From: Leuctra nigra | Taxonomy: Eukaryota; Arthropoda; Insecta; Plecoptera; Leuctridae | Direction of reading: 5' to 3' | NCBI GenBank assembly: GCA_934045905.1 | Contig: OW203761.1 | Coordinates: 33,406,964-33,470,963, forward strand | Length of the DNA stretch: 64,000 nt | Shown: positions 53,249-64,000 of the stretch, one piece after another | Position numbering within the stretch: the stretch's first letter is position 1 | How the letters are laid out: each line of letters opens with the position of its first letter | Translations under genes and position numbers: made by a program | Notes under the pieces: model-generated | What the model was told of the DNA's origin: nothing | Seen by the model: the letters and a program-made list of their open reading frames with translations, nothing else | Database searches by the model: none

Positions 53249-53741
53249 GTAAGCAACTAATATCTTGATGAGAATGATAGGACAGAAGCTGGAAACATCT
53301 CTTTTGTTTCCGAACCACGGATGTTCAATGATAATAATTGCTCGTCACAGTTTCATGTTTTTTCATCTAAAAGTCAGACTGAAAGGCGCTAGATTGAAGA
53401 TTTGCATTAGAAAAGTGAGTTGCCGACAATAGGCAAGGGCAGCTCGGTTTCGTGATGTTTTCTCGACCACTGATTGAGCTTCGGGCCATGTTGGGTGGTC
53501 GTCGTCTTCTCATTTGAACCTCCGCGATGCAAAACCCAATCATAGACTCAAGTAATCATCTTCTGCTGATTACTGACAGTCCTTGAGCGTGGATAAACTG
53601 TTTGTCCGTGATTACACAATTAGCAGTCGCGAGATTCTATTATTGTTTTATCACAAATTGATTCCGAGATGAATGATGTCAGAAGTAGTCATCATCTCGT
53701 GTTGTCCGACGTGTAACTGATGTCGTCGTGTTTTGTTACAG
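53249..53741 (+). other. Sp8/9: Proposed phase-0 intron of Sp8/9
   Basis: The intron runs from donor GTAAGC (53249) to acceptor TTACAG (ends 53741), 493 bp. A branch-point-like TAACTGAT lies at about 53715-53722, some 20-25 bases before the AG, and a short T/G-rich tract follows it. An in-frame TAA appears nine bases into the intron, so reading through would truncate the protein. The acceptor side is well supported by the protein; the donor side depends on the first-exon model. Confidence 0.5.
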
Positions 53742-55121
53742 GAGCACCCGGGCTTGCGGGGGACGCCGTTGGCGATGTTAGCTGCTCAGTGCAACAAACT
53801 CTCCAACAAATCACCGCCTCCACTGGCAGACGCGGCCGTCGGCAAGGGGTTTCATCCGTGGAAGAAGAGTCCACAGACGTCTAGCGGCAACGTGATCAAC
53901 TCCAACTCGGGCTCGACGACGGGCAGCTTATCTCTCTCCTCGCAGCGGTCGTTGATGTCGACGACCAGCTCCGGGAACACCCTGGGACAGGCGACGTACT
54001 CCACCCGACCGGTGATGACGTCGTCAGCGTGCGCCTCCTCGACGCCGACCTACGGCGGCTCGGACCTCTACTTCCCCGGCGCCACGACGCAGAACGTGAA
54101 CGACAACTCGCACCACCACCAGGCGGCGCTGCTCGGCAAGGTGGAGAACGCGGCGTCGCACCACGCGGCGCTCGGCTCGGTCTACTCGCGACATCCCTAT
54201 GAGTCGTGGCCGTTCAACGCGATGCCAGGCGCGACGCACCACGGCGCGATGAAGGCCGGGGACGGCGGCAACACGGCGGGGACGTGGTGGGACGTGCACC
54301 AAGCCACGGCGGGTAGTTGGCTGGACATGAGTGGCGCCAGCATGCACGCACAGATGGCAGCAGCCAACTACGCCGCCACCACTGATTACAACACACTAAG
54401 TCACACTCTAGCCGCCTCCAACACCGCGCATCATCTCCTCTCATCAGGCCAGCATCTCTTGCAAGACACCTACAAGTCAATGTTACCCGGACAGGGGGTG
54501 GGAGGTAGTTTCGGATTAGGACATCACCATCATTCCCAGACGGCGCAGTCCCCCGTGGCGGCGGCGTCGCTCCCGCCGCAAGTGCCGTCCCCTCGATCTC
54601 AACGACGCTACACCGGGCGCGCGACGTGCGACTGTCCCAACTGTCAGGAGGCGGAGCGGTTAGGCCCCGCCGGAGTCCACCTCCGCAAGAAGAACATCCA
54701 CAGCTGTCACATCCCCGGCTGCGGCAAAGTGTACGGCAAGACGTCTCATCTCAAGGCACATCTACGGTGGCACACCGGCGAGCGACCGTTCGTCTGTAAC
54801 TGGCTGTTCTGCGGCAAACGGTTCACGCGCAGCGACGAGTTGCAGCGTCATCTTCGGACACACACGGGCGAGAAGAGGTTCGCCTGTCCGGTGTGCAACA
54901 AGAGGTTCATGAGGAGCGACCACCTCGCCAAACACGTCAAGACGCACACCAACGACGGCGGCAGCAAGAAGGGCAGCTCGGACTCGTGCACGGACTCCGA
55001 GGAGAACAGTCAGTCGGACATGCAGGGCGTCAACTCGCCGTCGTCCGTCAACAACACGCCGCCTCCCGCGCCGCTAGGAGGCATGGAACCCGTCGACGTC
55101 AAGCCGCCGGGTCTAGTCTGA
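53742..55121 (+). CDS. Sp8/9: Sp8/Sp9-class zinc-finger transcription factor, terminal coding exon
   Basis: This exon encodes 459 residues of a nuclear DNA-binding regulator of the Sp family. It opens at GAG after a splice acceptor (TTGTTACAG, AG at 53740-53741) and stops at TGA 55119-55121. Numbering from that Glu, the SP box [13 protein letters not shown] is at 8-20 and [10 protein letters not shown] at about 35-44. The Sp8/9 marks HPYESWPFN (about 151-159), TWWDVH (181-186) and GSWLDM (191-196) follow. The Buttonhead box [14 protein letters not shown] is at 288-301. Three C2H2 fingers lie at about 322-344, 352-374 and 382-402, with helix residues KTSHLKA, RSDELQR and RSDHLAK, the GC/GT-box reading set. 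A histidine run is at about 261-264 and a Ser/Asp/Glu-rich tail closes the protein. In the Sp6-9 family these genes act in limb and appendage outgrowth and neural patterning. The Sp8/9 motifs argue against Sp1-4 and Sp5/btd. The exon is much richer in G+C than its surroundings, and no ATG starts the frame, so an upstream exon is required. Confidence 0.96.
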   Translation, partial: EHPGLRGTPLAMLAAQCNKLSNKSPPPLADAAVGKGFHPWKKSPQTSSGNVINSNSGSTTGSLSLSSQRSLMSTTSSGNTLGQATYSTRPVMTSSACASSTPTYGGSDLYFPGATTQNVNDNSHHHQAALLGKVENAASHHAALGSVYSRHPYESWPFNAMPGATHHGAMKAGDGGNTAGTWWDVHQATAGSWLDMSGASMHAQMAAANYAATTDYNTLSHTLAASNTAHHLLSSGQHLLQDTYKSMLPGQGVGGSFGLGHHHHSQTAQSPVAAASLPPQVPSPRSQRRYTGRATCDCPNCQEAERLGPAGVHLRKKNIHSCHIPGCGKVYGKTSHLKAHLRWHTGERPFVCNWLFCGKRFTRSDELQRHLRTHTGEKRFACPVCNKRFMRSDHLAKHVKTHTNDGGSKKGSSDSCTDSEENSQSDMQGVNSPSSVNNTPPPAPLGGMEPVDVKPPGLV

Positions 55122-56400
55122 GCCAGGTGGGGTCCCGCGCTCTTCTATCACCAATATCACCATTAGAGGGCGGACCCCACACTCTTGAACTGTTTGTTGT
55201 ATATCGTTGTGATAAGCGGCTTTCACGACGCCTTCGTCGCCTTGCTCTCAGGCGTCGCGACGCCTACAAGAAATTGTCTTATATTCCTTTTCTCGTTAAT
55301 AATCGGACCATTACTATTCGACACTCGTATCTATAATAATATAATAATTCATGAAAGCTAGTTCGATATATTTTTACCCGGTGTTGTTGTCAAACTTCTC
55401 TCTATAATTGAACGATAATTAAGATCATAATTTGTTGCTCCTTCCCATCCTCTTGTCTTGTATTTAACCACTCTCACATCTAGCTGGTGAATAGTCCCTA
55501 CATATATGTGCCATGGGATCATCTCGCGTGATCCTTGATTACATCTCACCAATAACTAAAACTAAAAAACTGGTTCCCGTTAAAATTATTACAAGACGAT
55601 TATTAGTTTCATATAAAAAACGACATCTGTAATCCAGTGGCATTGTGAGCCTCGTAATATTTTTAATTGATCTGGGAAACTGCTCTTAATAAATCTTGTA
55701 GCACATGCAAATATCACACTATAGTATGTTACATAGGACGATAGGTAATTCAACCCTGGACAAAAGTCAACATCCCTCAAACCGTGTAAATAGTCGAACT
55801 TGCACATTTAGCATCCCTTAACTCTAAATTTCTCTGATAATCAAATCACGACGAGAAAGCTTTATAAAACAATTATTTCTCATTTTGTAAATATATAAAT
55901 AATGCAATTAATTTTTATTACATTCTGTAATATAAAGCGTATGCGTCAGAAAAGAATGGCCGATCATCTGTAAAAGGAACAATATGTCGTAACTTATAGA
56001 GCTATTTTCTATCAATATTCCACGACCATGTGTACAGTATTTATGTGTCTCAAATTGTCGGCGCAAGTTTGTTGTAAATAATGTAAAATGCTTGTTCTCT
56101 TTCGATGAACAATCACATATCAAAATAAAATTCTATTGAAATACTTGACAAATTACACGTTACGACTTGGTTTCTATCAAAGTTTCATTGTCTTGTTTCT
56201 TGCATCAAGGAGAATATAATTACGAAGTGATTTGCCACAGAGAATGGAATACAGAGTAAAGCTTACTTAATTTATATTCATGATGGACGAAATGAATAAG
56301 ATTAATGAGTTTTCTATATTGCTTCGTGCAAACGAATAAAGAAACGTTGTAAATGAAATTATGACATTTTCACAAATAAAACAAAATGTGGGTAGTAAAT
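55122..56400 (+). other. Sp8/9: Probable 3' UTR of Sp8/9
   Basis: The first ~150 bases after the stop are GC-rich and include the palindrome GGCGTCGCGACGCC (55251-55264); the rest is AT-rich. AATAAA occurs at 55688-55693, 56335-56340 and 56375-56380, the last followed by a GT-rich patch at about 56387. I take the end as near 56400, but the earlier signal could be used. Three exact Pumilio-type octamers TGTAAATA lie at 55785, 55886 and 56073. Confidence 0.5.
56335..56380 (+). terminator. Candidate poly(A) signals
   Basis: Two AATAAA hexamers (56335-56340, 56375-56380) lie 35 bases apart with a GT-rich stretch just after the second. An earlier hexamer at 55688 is an alternative. In an AT-rich genome single hexamers are common, so support is the pairing and the position behind the Sp8/9 stop. 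Confidence 0.4.
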
Positions 56401-59131
56401 CATTTCATTATTTATTTATTGAACCTGTTCTGATATGAGTATGAACCTTCACCTCATTAAATATATTTAATTTATGTGACAGTAAAAAGAGTCTAAACTG
56501 TCAATTTGACCGAACTGGTTAAATTTTTATTATAATGCTATATAATACAGGCACTATTTTCATTTTCATATGTGCATTAGTATGCCACCAATATTATAAC
56601 TAATTAATAATGAAGAAATAAGTTTTAGTTTTAGATCATCTATAGTTCACATGAATAGAAAATAACCATGAAACTTGTGACTGTAACAGTTGTCAATTTA
56701 GTAGCAAAATCACAGTCGATTCATAAGCACAGTTTCAAAATATCAACTTTATTTCAGAGTGCAGCATCCAACAACAATACAACTTCATTAATCACTTGAA
56801 TTGTCAGCTTAGTATCAACAATGACCCCCCAAGTTCAATCAATTGATTCCATATATCCACCACATCCCCTGTAAATACAAAACCACCCCTATCTTCATTC
56901 ATTATGCCTTATTTGTCAGTGAATATGATCTTATAACCCCCAAGATCCACTTGAACGACCCCCAACGATCTGTATCAATCGGCCTGGGCAATGTATATTT
57001 AGTCGCGATGCGCTATCTACATTTCTATTAACACGGTCGTTGTTGGCGCAGCGGGGGTTACACTACCACTCGCTTGCCGCTGATTAAAAGCAACCCCCTC
57101 CAACCCCTCACACAGATTTCATCTCCACGCAGCTTCCGAAGTACTCTCGCGAATGTAGAGAGTTTTACGATGTGCATATTGTACCCTGAGAGTTGCACCG
57201 TCAAAGTTAATAGTCGGTTTAAATTATGTGTGTGCAGCATTTTAAAAGTTGGAAGTGGCAATAAAATATGTAAAAAATGGTTACAAGAAAATAAACCGCC
57301 AACCATGTAGGTATTCACAATCAATTAAATAATAGGATAGTAAAATTTACAAAACTGATTGCAAAAAAAGATTTTTATTTTAGACTTTCTCATCATAAAT
57401 TTAAAAAAAATTGGAGATGTTAGAAAATAAAATCAGCGTTCTAGGAGTAACTATTAGACCCTTTCTTTTGATGCACTTCCTATTAATTTACAATTATTTA
57501 AAAAAATTACTTATTTGATTGAAAAACAATACGTCTGAGCAGTTCTGAAGGCTGGAAAACAAGTCACTCAAAGGTAAGTCATCCTCTACAGTCTTGTTCT
57601 AGGTTATCTTCTGATTGTCTAAGTGTAGCAAGCGAGTGTACATGATGAGACGTTGATCTAGCCAGGATGGATTTGGTTATGGCATTATCCAGTGACATCA
57701 CCACGTCACGGTGGCAGAGGGTCGTCGTCAACCCCTCGAGTAAATCCGAGCCAAACTGTGTTAGTGTCGAGACTAGTTGTTATCAATCTTCATTTGACAA
57801 CGACTTCTCCACGGTCTGGTTATGTGAGGGTGGGGGAGGGGGTGGTTCTGACTATAAAATAAGAGAGAGGGGGCTGATGAGTAAGGGATAAAGATAAGAG
57901 GGGTTAATTGTAACTAGATCAGTAGGGATGAAGCCGCGCAGTAATGAAGTTGCGTTATTGGTTAATGCATGATTTACTTGGGGGGTACAATTACTAATTG
58001 CCCTTGATTTGAGGTTGTGACAAATGTGATAAAATATTTTTTCTTTGTCGAATTTTTTAATAATGTTTTATTGTACTATACCTATATGATTGCTTTTGAT
58101 TCAAACATAACTGCATGATTTAAAATATCACATTTTTTTAATTTAATTAATTTGTCCAAAATTTTAAAATTGCTAATATGTGTGGGTCCTGTACTGAATA
58201 AAAAATAAAAATATTAGGAATTGCTTAGTTTGGTTGATTACTTAATGATAGGCTATATCATAATGCCACTAAGTATTTTTGTCATGGTATTGATGAATAG
58301 AAGAAAACATTTTGTCGCCAATGAAAATTAACAATGCCTATACTTGATTATTTGTACGATGTCCTTTTATAATTTGTTGAAATAAGGAAATTGTGTTAAT
58401 ATAAAGGGACATTCGACACACAATTATAAAACTAGTAAATACTTTTTTATTAACCTAATCAATTCAGACTTGTTGACAAAATTCTTCCTCGAGAAATAGC
58501 AACAAATATTTGTTCAAGGAAGTTGTTTTAGATCTCATCTCTGCAGATCAGAATGTCAGGTCTGAGCAGAAGCAAATGTAAAACACCATGAATCACTTTA
58601 ATGAGTGGAACACGGCGACGGCAGAAACCCAAAGAGACGGGCCAGAGTAAAAAAACATCATCAAAAAAGAGCGAGAAAATTCAATAATTCATCGAATACA
58701 TTCTCTTTTCCCGCCACACTGTCAACACATTTGCAGACGAATCTGTCAAACACTTTGAGAGGCGCTTTCATGTTTAATTATGAATCTCACAGATGCAGCA
58801 ATTAATAAATGTGCTCATTTAACGCATACTTTGCGCGTTCCTTTGGCTGACAAATTATCTGTGAAATGCATAACTTCAGTGTGAGACATCTAAAATGGTG
58901 AATAACTATTTCGTATTTCAGCCAAAACATTAAACTTTAGACCAAAGTTCAAACATCATTAATGTTAATTAATCACGTAACATACAGATTTAAACTTCAT
59001 GTTCTGCCTCAGCCTTTAGTTTCAAATGCACTTTTTCTTAGATATGTACTATTTTACGACTGACTTCTAGAAGACACTTAATTTTTGTGATTGTTTTATA
59101 GTTTTGTTTTGATTTTTTCGATTTTTTTTTA

Positions 59132-59200
59132 TTTTTTTTATTTTCTTCTCAGAGTTTGAGATTTTTTTAATTTTTTTATTTTCTTCTCAGAGTTCGAGAA
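59132..59200. repeat. T-rich tandem duplication, ~38 bp
   Basis: TTATTTTCTTCTCAGAGTT occurs twice (near 59139 and 59177), each preceded by a long T run and followed by GAGA or CGAGA. Only one Y (T/C) difference separates the second half of the units. Confidence 0.8.
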
Positions 59201-61749
59201 TTTACTTGCACCGTCCTTAGTCATTAAAAAACCTCAAACAACACTATGTATGATCATTAGTTATGAGAATTGTTTGAATAAATTATTCTTTGAAGCATTT
59301 GCGTTCCGTATTTTAAATTTAACAACAATATAAAATAAATTTCGTAAATAATACTTTATACCTATACACATACTTTTAACCATCAAATCGGGCAAATATA
59401 TGTCAATATTAATAATGTTCTACCAGCTGATGCTAAATCCAACGGTATCTGCATTCTCCTCATCGTTCTAAAACTTCGAAGTAAGGGTGACAAATTAAAA
59501 TATGCGCCAGAGATTTATCGTGCACATATCCTAGTGTCGGTATTAACGTGTGAACGTGATAATTATAGCTGAGAAAGTTGCTTAGGGATTCGAGTTCCAT
59601 CTCTTGATGAATGTCTGATGATAGCAAGGGTAATTAGGTCTCCTCTGTCTCTTATTTCTCTCATTGCGTGGTACAGGAGGGGTGGATGCTGCGAGGGTAG
59701 AGATTTCACAGATCGCGTTTCCTTCGAATTATCATCAACCCTTCTACAGCTGATAATGAAGGGTTGGAGAGAAGAAAATGATAGAGTTGGTTGACGATCA
59801 ATGAACTAACAGCAACAAAATTTCACTATTTCATCAAAACTTCATAAAATTAGTACTGTATATTATTTGGACAGGTTATTAATATTTAAAGTCCCTCAAT
59901 TCACATACAAATTTAACTGATAAATTAATATCTGTGTTCTATAAAAAATTTAAATATTGGAATTCAGCAAATGTATCAGTAAATATAGCCGACATTTTAA
60001 TTTTCTGTTAAATTTAAAGAGTTGATTACAGGAATAGATTGTCATGGCAACAACCAATTACATTCTATAGAATGAGAATTAAGGGACAGATTTCAATACT
60101 CCGATATATACATTTTAGACAGTTGATTTGATTAGGACTATATTGCAGAGCATTGAAAACCCAACAATAGAAATATTTTACTTTATGCCTTATGGTGATG
60201 TTTGTTTGACTTGATATTAATTCTAAACGTGTGCTCTTTAAACATTGTCTGCATCTCTCATCCCAACAAGATGTGTCTTTGTAACTTTAACCCCACATTA
60301 ATTCATTCTCGAGACACAAGTAATAGTTTTGGCCCGTATTTTAAATTATTACTGATTTGATAACAAATCTACGTCACGGGAGCCGTTGATATAATTTGTT
60401 TCTTTGAGTTTCGAATCTCTCGCCAGCTGTCTTGGCACTCATTCACGCTAACAACGTCGTCAACGTCTATTTATCATATCAAATAGTTACCGCCGCCGCG
60501 GCTTCCTTGATTGATGTCGGTACACTTTTCACGCAGAGGCAATCAGAGGCCCGGGCAAGAGTTTCACGAAATCCACGTGAAAAACACTGATGAAGTTATA
60601 AGTCAGTGTCTCTGTGGTTGGATTTGACAGGGGCAGAGGCCACCTCAACACTATGAATTCTCAATCCTTTACAACATTTCAAATAAAACAGTTGTTTAGT
60701 GAAAGGATGGTTTAGTGTCACAACAATCAGATTAATGTATTTTTTGTTGCCCTTTAGATTTCGAAATAAATACAAACATAACTGGATAGTGGATATTCTG
60801 CTTCTTCTTAGAGCTATAAGTTTTTTCCCTCAGAGGTAGAATACCGGTAGTCCCATTTTCTCGTGCGTTGCACACTTTTGGAATGAGGTAATCGCAAGCT
60901 CTATCAACTGCCAGTTGACTGGTGTTTACAAATACAGTTATATTGAAGTATTATCTTACACGATGACTCCGGTCATCATTACAAATATGATTGGATCAAG
61001 GCAGAATTACTATTTTTTAGCTCACCTCAATAATCATTGAAATGGACTTACTGCTTTCTACCTCTGAGGTTCAGATAATGATTCGATGATCGATTTTATA
61101 ACAGATATGTTCATTTTGACTTTTGTTTCGATTGGGTTTACCTGACATAAGATGCATTGGTACTGGACTCGTAGTTGTAGCTGTTCGTTGTTCGTAATCT
61201 ATAAAATAAATTAATGCACACGATGAGATGCAAGATCTTTAAATAAGTCTTCATACGAAAATTATCATGCATTGTGTAGTTAACATGTATCTCTTTCAGA
61301 ACCCTCACATCATAAAAAGAAAGTATATCCTATGTACTATACGTCTAGCCACATCTGAACTGAATGATTCCGCATCACAAATAGAATCATCGAATAATAA
61401 TATGAGTTAATTAAAAAACACAATGACGGCGTAGCCTTTAATCAGGACCTCAATGAAGAATCAGAAGAGAAAACATTGCATACATTTAGAACTGATTCAT
61501 GTATTAATATCAGAGCGAGGCTCAGCGATCACATATAAAAGTGCTATGCATTTTCCCTCCAATCCAATCAGAGCTTTCTTGTTTGTACACATTAACCAAT
61601 TAGAAGTAACACACATCCGCATTGGGATTTAATTGATGACGTATAATTCCTCTCCAGGAATTGATGTGTAAAAAGCCGATGAGTAAGATCTAAGAAAGAA
61701 GCGAGAGCGAAGTTACTATACCAGACCCTAGAGGGATCTTTGAGAATCA

Positions 61750-61762
61750 CGGCACCTCCACC
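61750..61762 (-). repeat. Dispersed 12-mer GTGGAGGTGCCG, copy 11
   Basis: Minus-strand core with GCCGTGATTC on its right. It is the only copy downstream of the Sp8/9 gene. Confidence 0.8.
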
Positions 61763-63179
61763 ATAATGTTGGGAATCATAGTCTTTCGAACTTAGTTCAA
61801 CCAGGGTTGCAATAAGTATGAAAAGTAATGGTTTCTCATGTCCTGTGATGCTACTTCAATTTGAAGTAATTTCTGAATTATTTTAATTCCCTTGTATATT
61901 AATTTCTTTGTGTAAAAGCTGAGCTTTTATGTTCAAACTCCTCTGTTTGTTAGAAGTCAATGACGGTATTTTTTTCTTATCAAATGTAGTATCAAAATTA
62001 GTTATATTTATGATTTTTTCTCCTAATTACATTGTGCACGTCTGTATTTTATTTTTAGTTAAATGCAGTTCAATGAACATCGTTTGACTATTTTCATATT
62101 TTCTTTGTCGACGATTTCCACGCGTTCGTGGGCATTCGAAATTAACATCAAACTTGCATATTTATAAATAAATTGAGATAGTAAATACCAACTGCAAGTA
62201 TCAATTGAGATAGTTTGACAGAACGTCAACAATAGGTACAATTCATTACCCCGCTTGTCTTGCTCTGCCAATATGTTGATTGTCACTGCCAAACCTCTGC
62301 CCCATGCACATGGGATGTGTGAAAGATCAAAGAACCACCATCGGATGTGAAATGCGGAGGTGTTTGGCTCCAACCCCGAGCACACATGATGACACGTGAC
62401 CTCGTGTTTACCCCAGCTTCAGACGATATGAGAATTCGAAATCCTTTGACACAGGCAGGGGATTTCAAATAATCTTATTCACTCGCAGGAAATGTCAATA
62501 TTGGAGGATGATTTTAAAGTATGAATCACGTGTTTGTTCTGATTAATTATGCAGGGGTTTTACAGTTTCAACTTTTATTGCGAATGAAGTTTAAAGAGCA
62601 GAAATTTGTTTCCCCCTTCATTCTCCATGCCATTAGAATCTCGTAACAATTTAGACAGGTCTTGTGTGCTTCTCAACCATGCGAAGTCGCAACTTCGATT
62701 CGTCATCAATGGGCACACACAATTAAATTCATTCTAAAACATTGGTTATTCAATGGTAATTATTATGTACTTTAATTTTCGACTGCATTACCTATTTTAG
62801 GCTAAAATTCTAAAAGATGGGTTCCAATTCTAATCTAAGGTTTTTTGGTGACGATTCAATCATGTCATCACTTCAGAACGCGCGACATCATCCAATCATA
62901 TTACAGAACAACTTTGGAGCATTATTTTAGAGTCTACAAAATGCAAATAATTAGAGAACTTGAAGGTTTGGCTTTCTAAATCATAGCCCTAAAAGAGTAA
63001 GAAAAGGGTTACAATTGATGGAACCTGATTAATAAAACCTTCCGAAACAAACTATTTCACTGTCATTCACTTTCTTATGCGCGAAGGTATAATGCACATT
63101 CGTTATAGCTGTACCTATTTCGTTTAATTTTTTTACGGGTGTAAAACAATAATATTTAAATGCACATAAGTCAAAGCAC

Positions 63180-63325
63180 CCGACGCCGCGTGAAGGGCGT
63201 CGCGACGAAAGATGCCCTCCGTCTTCGTCGTTGATATCACAGGCGATTGCCGCGGCGTCATATTCCACGCGGGCTGCAGAACATGTGTGATGTCACGACA
63301 CGATATTTCACAGCGCGCTTTTTGT
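63180..63325. other. CpG-rich patch with GGCGTCGCGACG
   Basis: CGACGCC at 63181 and GGCGTCGCGACG at 63196-63207 sit in a GC-rich block. The frames across it are not protein-like. Confidence 0.45.
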
Positions 63326-63480
63326 CCCTGTTGTCTTCCTTGCCTCCGAGATAACATTAGACATCATTAAAAGATCTCGCGAGAGATTGACAACATTCTC
63401 ACATCGCAACGCGCACGCGTCAGATCAGGACTATTTTCAGGATTCTGGGACTTGAAAGGATCCGGAATGAGTGACACTAA

Positions 63481-63814
63481 AGGCAGAATTACCCGTTTCA
63501 AGTTTCCTTGAATTCAGCCCTTTCAAGGGGGTTGAATTCAAGACTTGCATCGTCTAAATGAAACATTGAAGAATTTAACACGTTTTCAACTCTTGTCTTC
63601 AAGACATATCTCGACAGCCTTTTCAATTAGAACATGTCCTATTTTCCTTCAAGTCTTGAAATACTTCACCGCAACTTCAATCAACAATAAACATTAAATC
63701 GTCTAAATTCTCTTTCAAGTTTCCTTGAAATCAAGGGTTGAATTCAATCCCTTCCTTGAAATCAAGGGTTGAATTCAACCCCTTCAAGGAAACTTGAACC
63801 GTGTAATTCAGGCT
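63481..63814. mobile_element. MITE with TAA target duplication
   Basis: The left end AGGCAGAATTACCCGTTTCA and the reverse complement of the right end AGCCTGAATTACACGGTTCA match closely, continuing into AAGTTTCCTTGA on both sides. TAA flanks the element (63478-63480 and 63815-63817), as in PIF/Harbinger insertions. The right interior holds two tandem copies of CCTTGAAATCAAGGGTTGAA, and ATCGTCTAAAT appears twice inside. At 334 bp it is non-coding. Confidence 0.8.
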
Positions 63815-63822
63815 TAAGTGAT

Positions 63823-63855
63823 ACCACAGACTTGTAGCCTTAACAAGTCTGTGGT
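63823..63855. repeat. 13-bp perfect hairpin
   Basis: ACCACAGACTTGT and ACAAGTCTGTGGT flank the 7-base loop AGCCTTA, directly beside the MITE at 63481-63814. GTGATACC or part of it repeats on both sides. Confidence 0.8.
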
Positions 63856-64000
63856 GATACCAAAGGATAACTTTATCAAGTGCTGTCCCAAAATCTCAAA
63901 ATGGTCACTCAATGTGACGTGAATAGATAAGTTGAATACCGTCCAATTTTACGGGTAGTTTCTACAGGAGGTATCTAAAATGTGCACATAAAGGTTCATG

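Larger units (their letters stand above)
56401..63480. other. Non-coding stretch downstream of Sp8/9
   Basis: AT-rich DNA with a T-rich duplication (59.1 kb), one dispersed 12-mer (61750) and a CpG-rich patch (63.2 kb). All frames are short, the longest 108 codons at 62059-62385 minus, and none is recognisable. Confidence 0.45.

Noticed and set aside
54024..54480. Long minus-strand and alternate-frame ORFs over the Sp8/9 exon
   Set aside because: Shadows of the GC-rich zinc-finger gene; arginine-rich with no domains.

Overview
This is a eukaryotic, almost certainly insect, genomic window. It is AT-rich (by eye about one third G+C), has no operon-like gene packing, carries insect-style introns and many small non-autonomous repeats, and contains one recognisable gene. 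That gene encodes a zinc-finger transcription factor of the Sp8/Sp9 class (the Sp6-9 branch; Drosophila Sp1 is the fly relative). The orders I would consider first are hemipteroid ones, but the sequence alone does not settle this.

Layout. About 1-52.7 kb is a long stretch with no convincing coding exon. It contains small foldback and MITE-like elements (1.6, 2.6, 20.0 and 35.7 kb), a (CAAA)n microsatellite (4.6 kb), a 59-bp satellite with a 118-bp dimeric order (20.5 kb), a G/A-rich minisatellite with a late 73-bp period (27.3 kb), two perfect spacerless palindromes (56 bp at 34.6 kb, 44 bp at 37.2 kb), and an inverted cluster at 39.3 kb. About 52.75-56.4 kb is the Sp8/9 locus. I propose a TATA-like/initiator promoter near 52,775, a 5' leader with three short upstream ORFs, a short first coding exon (53168-53248), a 493-bp intron, and a large terminal exon (53742-55121). 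The terminal exon carries the SP box, the Sp8/9 signature motifs, the Buttonhead box and three C2H2 fingers. An AT-rich 3' UTR with poly(A) signals and three Pumilio-type octamers follows. About 56.4-64 kb is again non-coding, with one more MITE flanked by TAA (63.5 kb) and a hairpin.

The most unusual signal is a dispersed exact 12-mer, GTGGAGGTGCCG. I find eleven copies, in both orientations, from 9.2 to 61.8 kb, with little flank conservation. Four copies sit in one foldback cluster at 39.3-39.5 kb. The minisatellite at 27.3 kb repeats a one-mismatch version of the same core. A second unusual pattern is a set of short CpG-rich islands sharing the word GCGACGCC or its reverse complement, scattered through otherwise AT-rich DNA and around the Sp8/9 gene. 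Both may be relics of mobile elements or clustered protein-binding sites; the sequence alone cannot decide.

No protein-coding transposon, tRNA, rRNA or CRISPR array could be supported. Apart from the Sp8/9 gene, all open reading frames look like chance ORFs or frames running through repeats.
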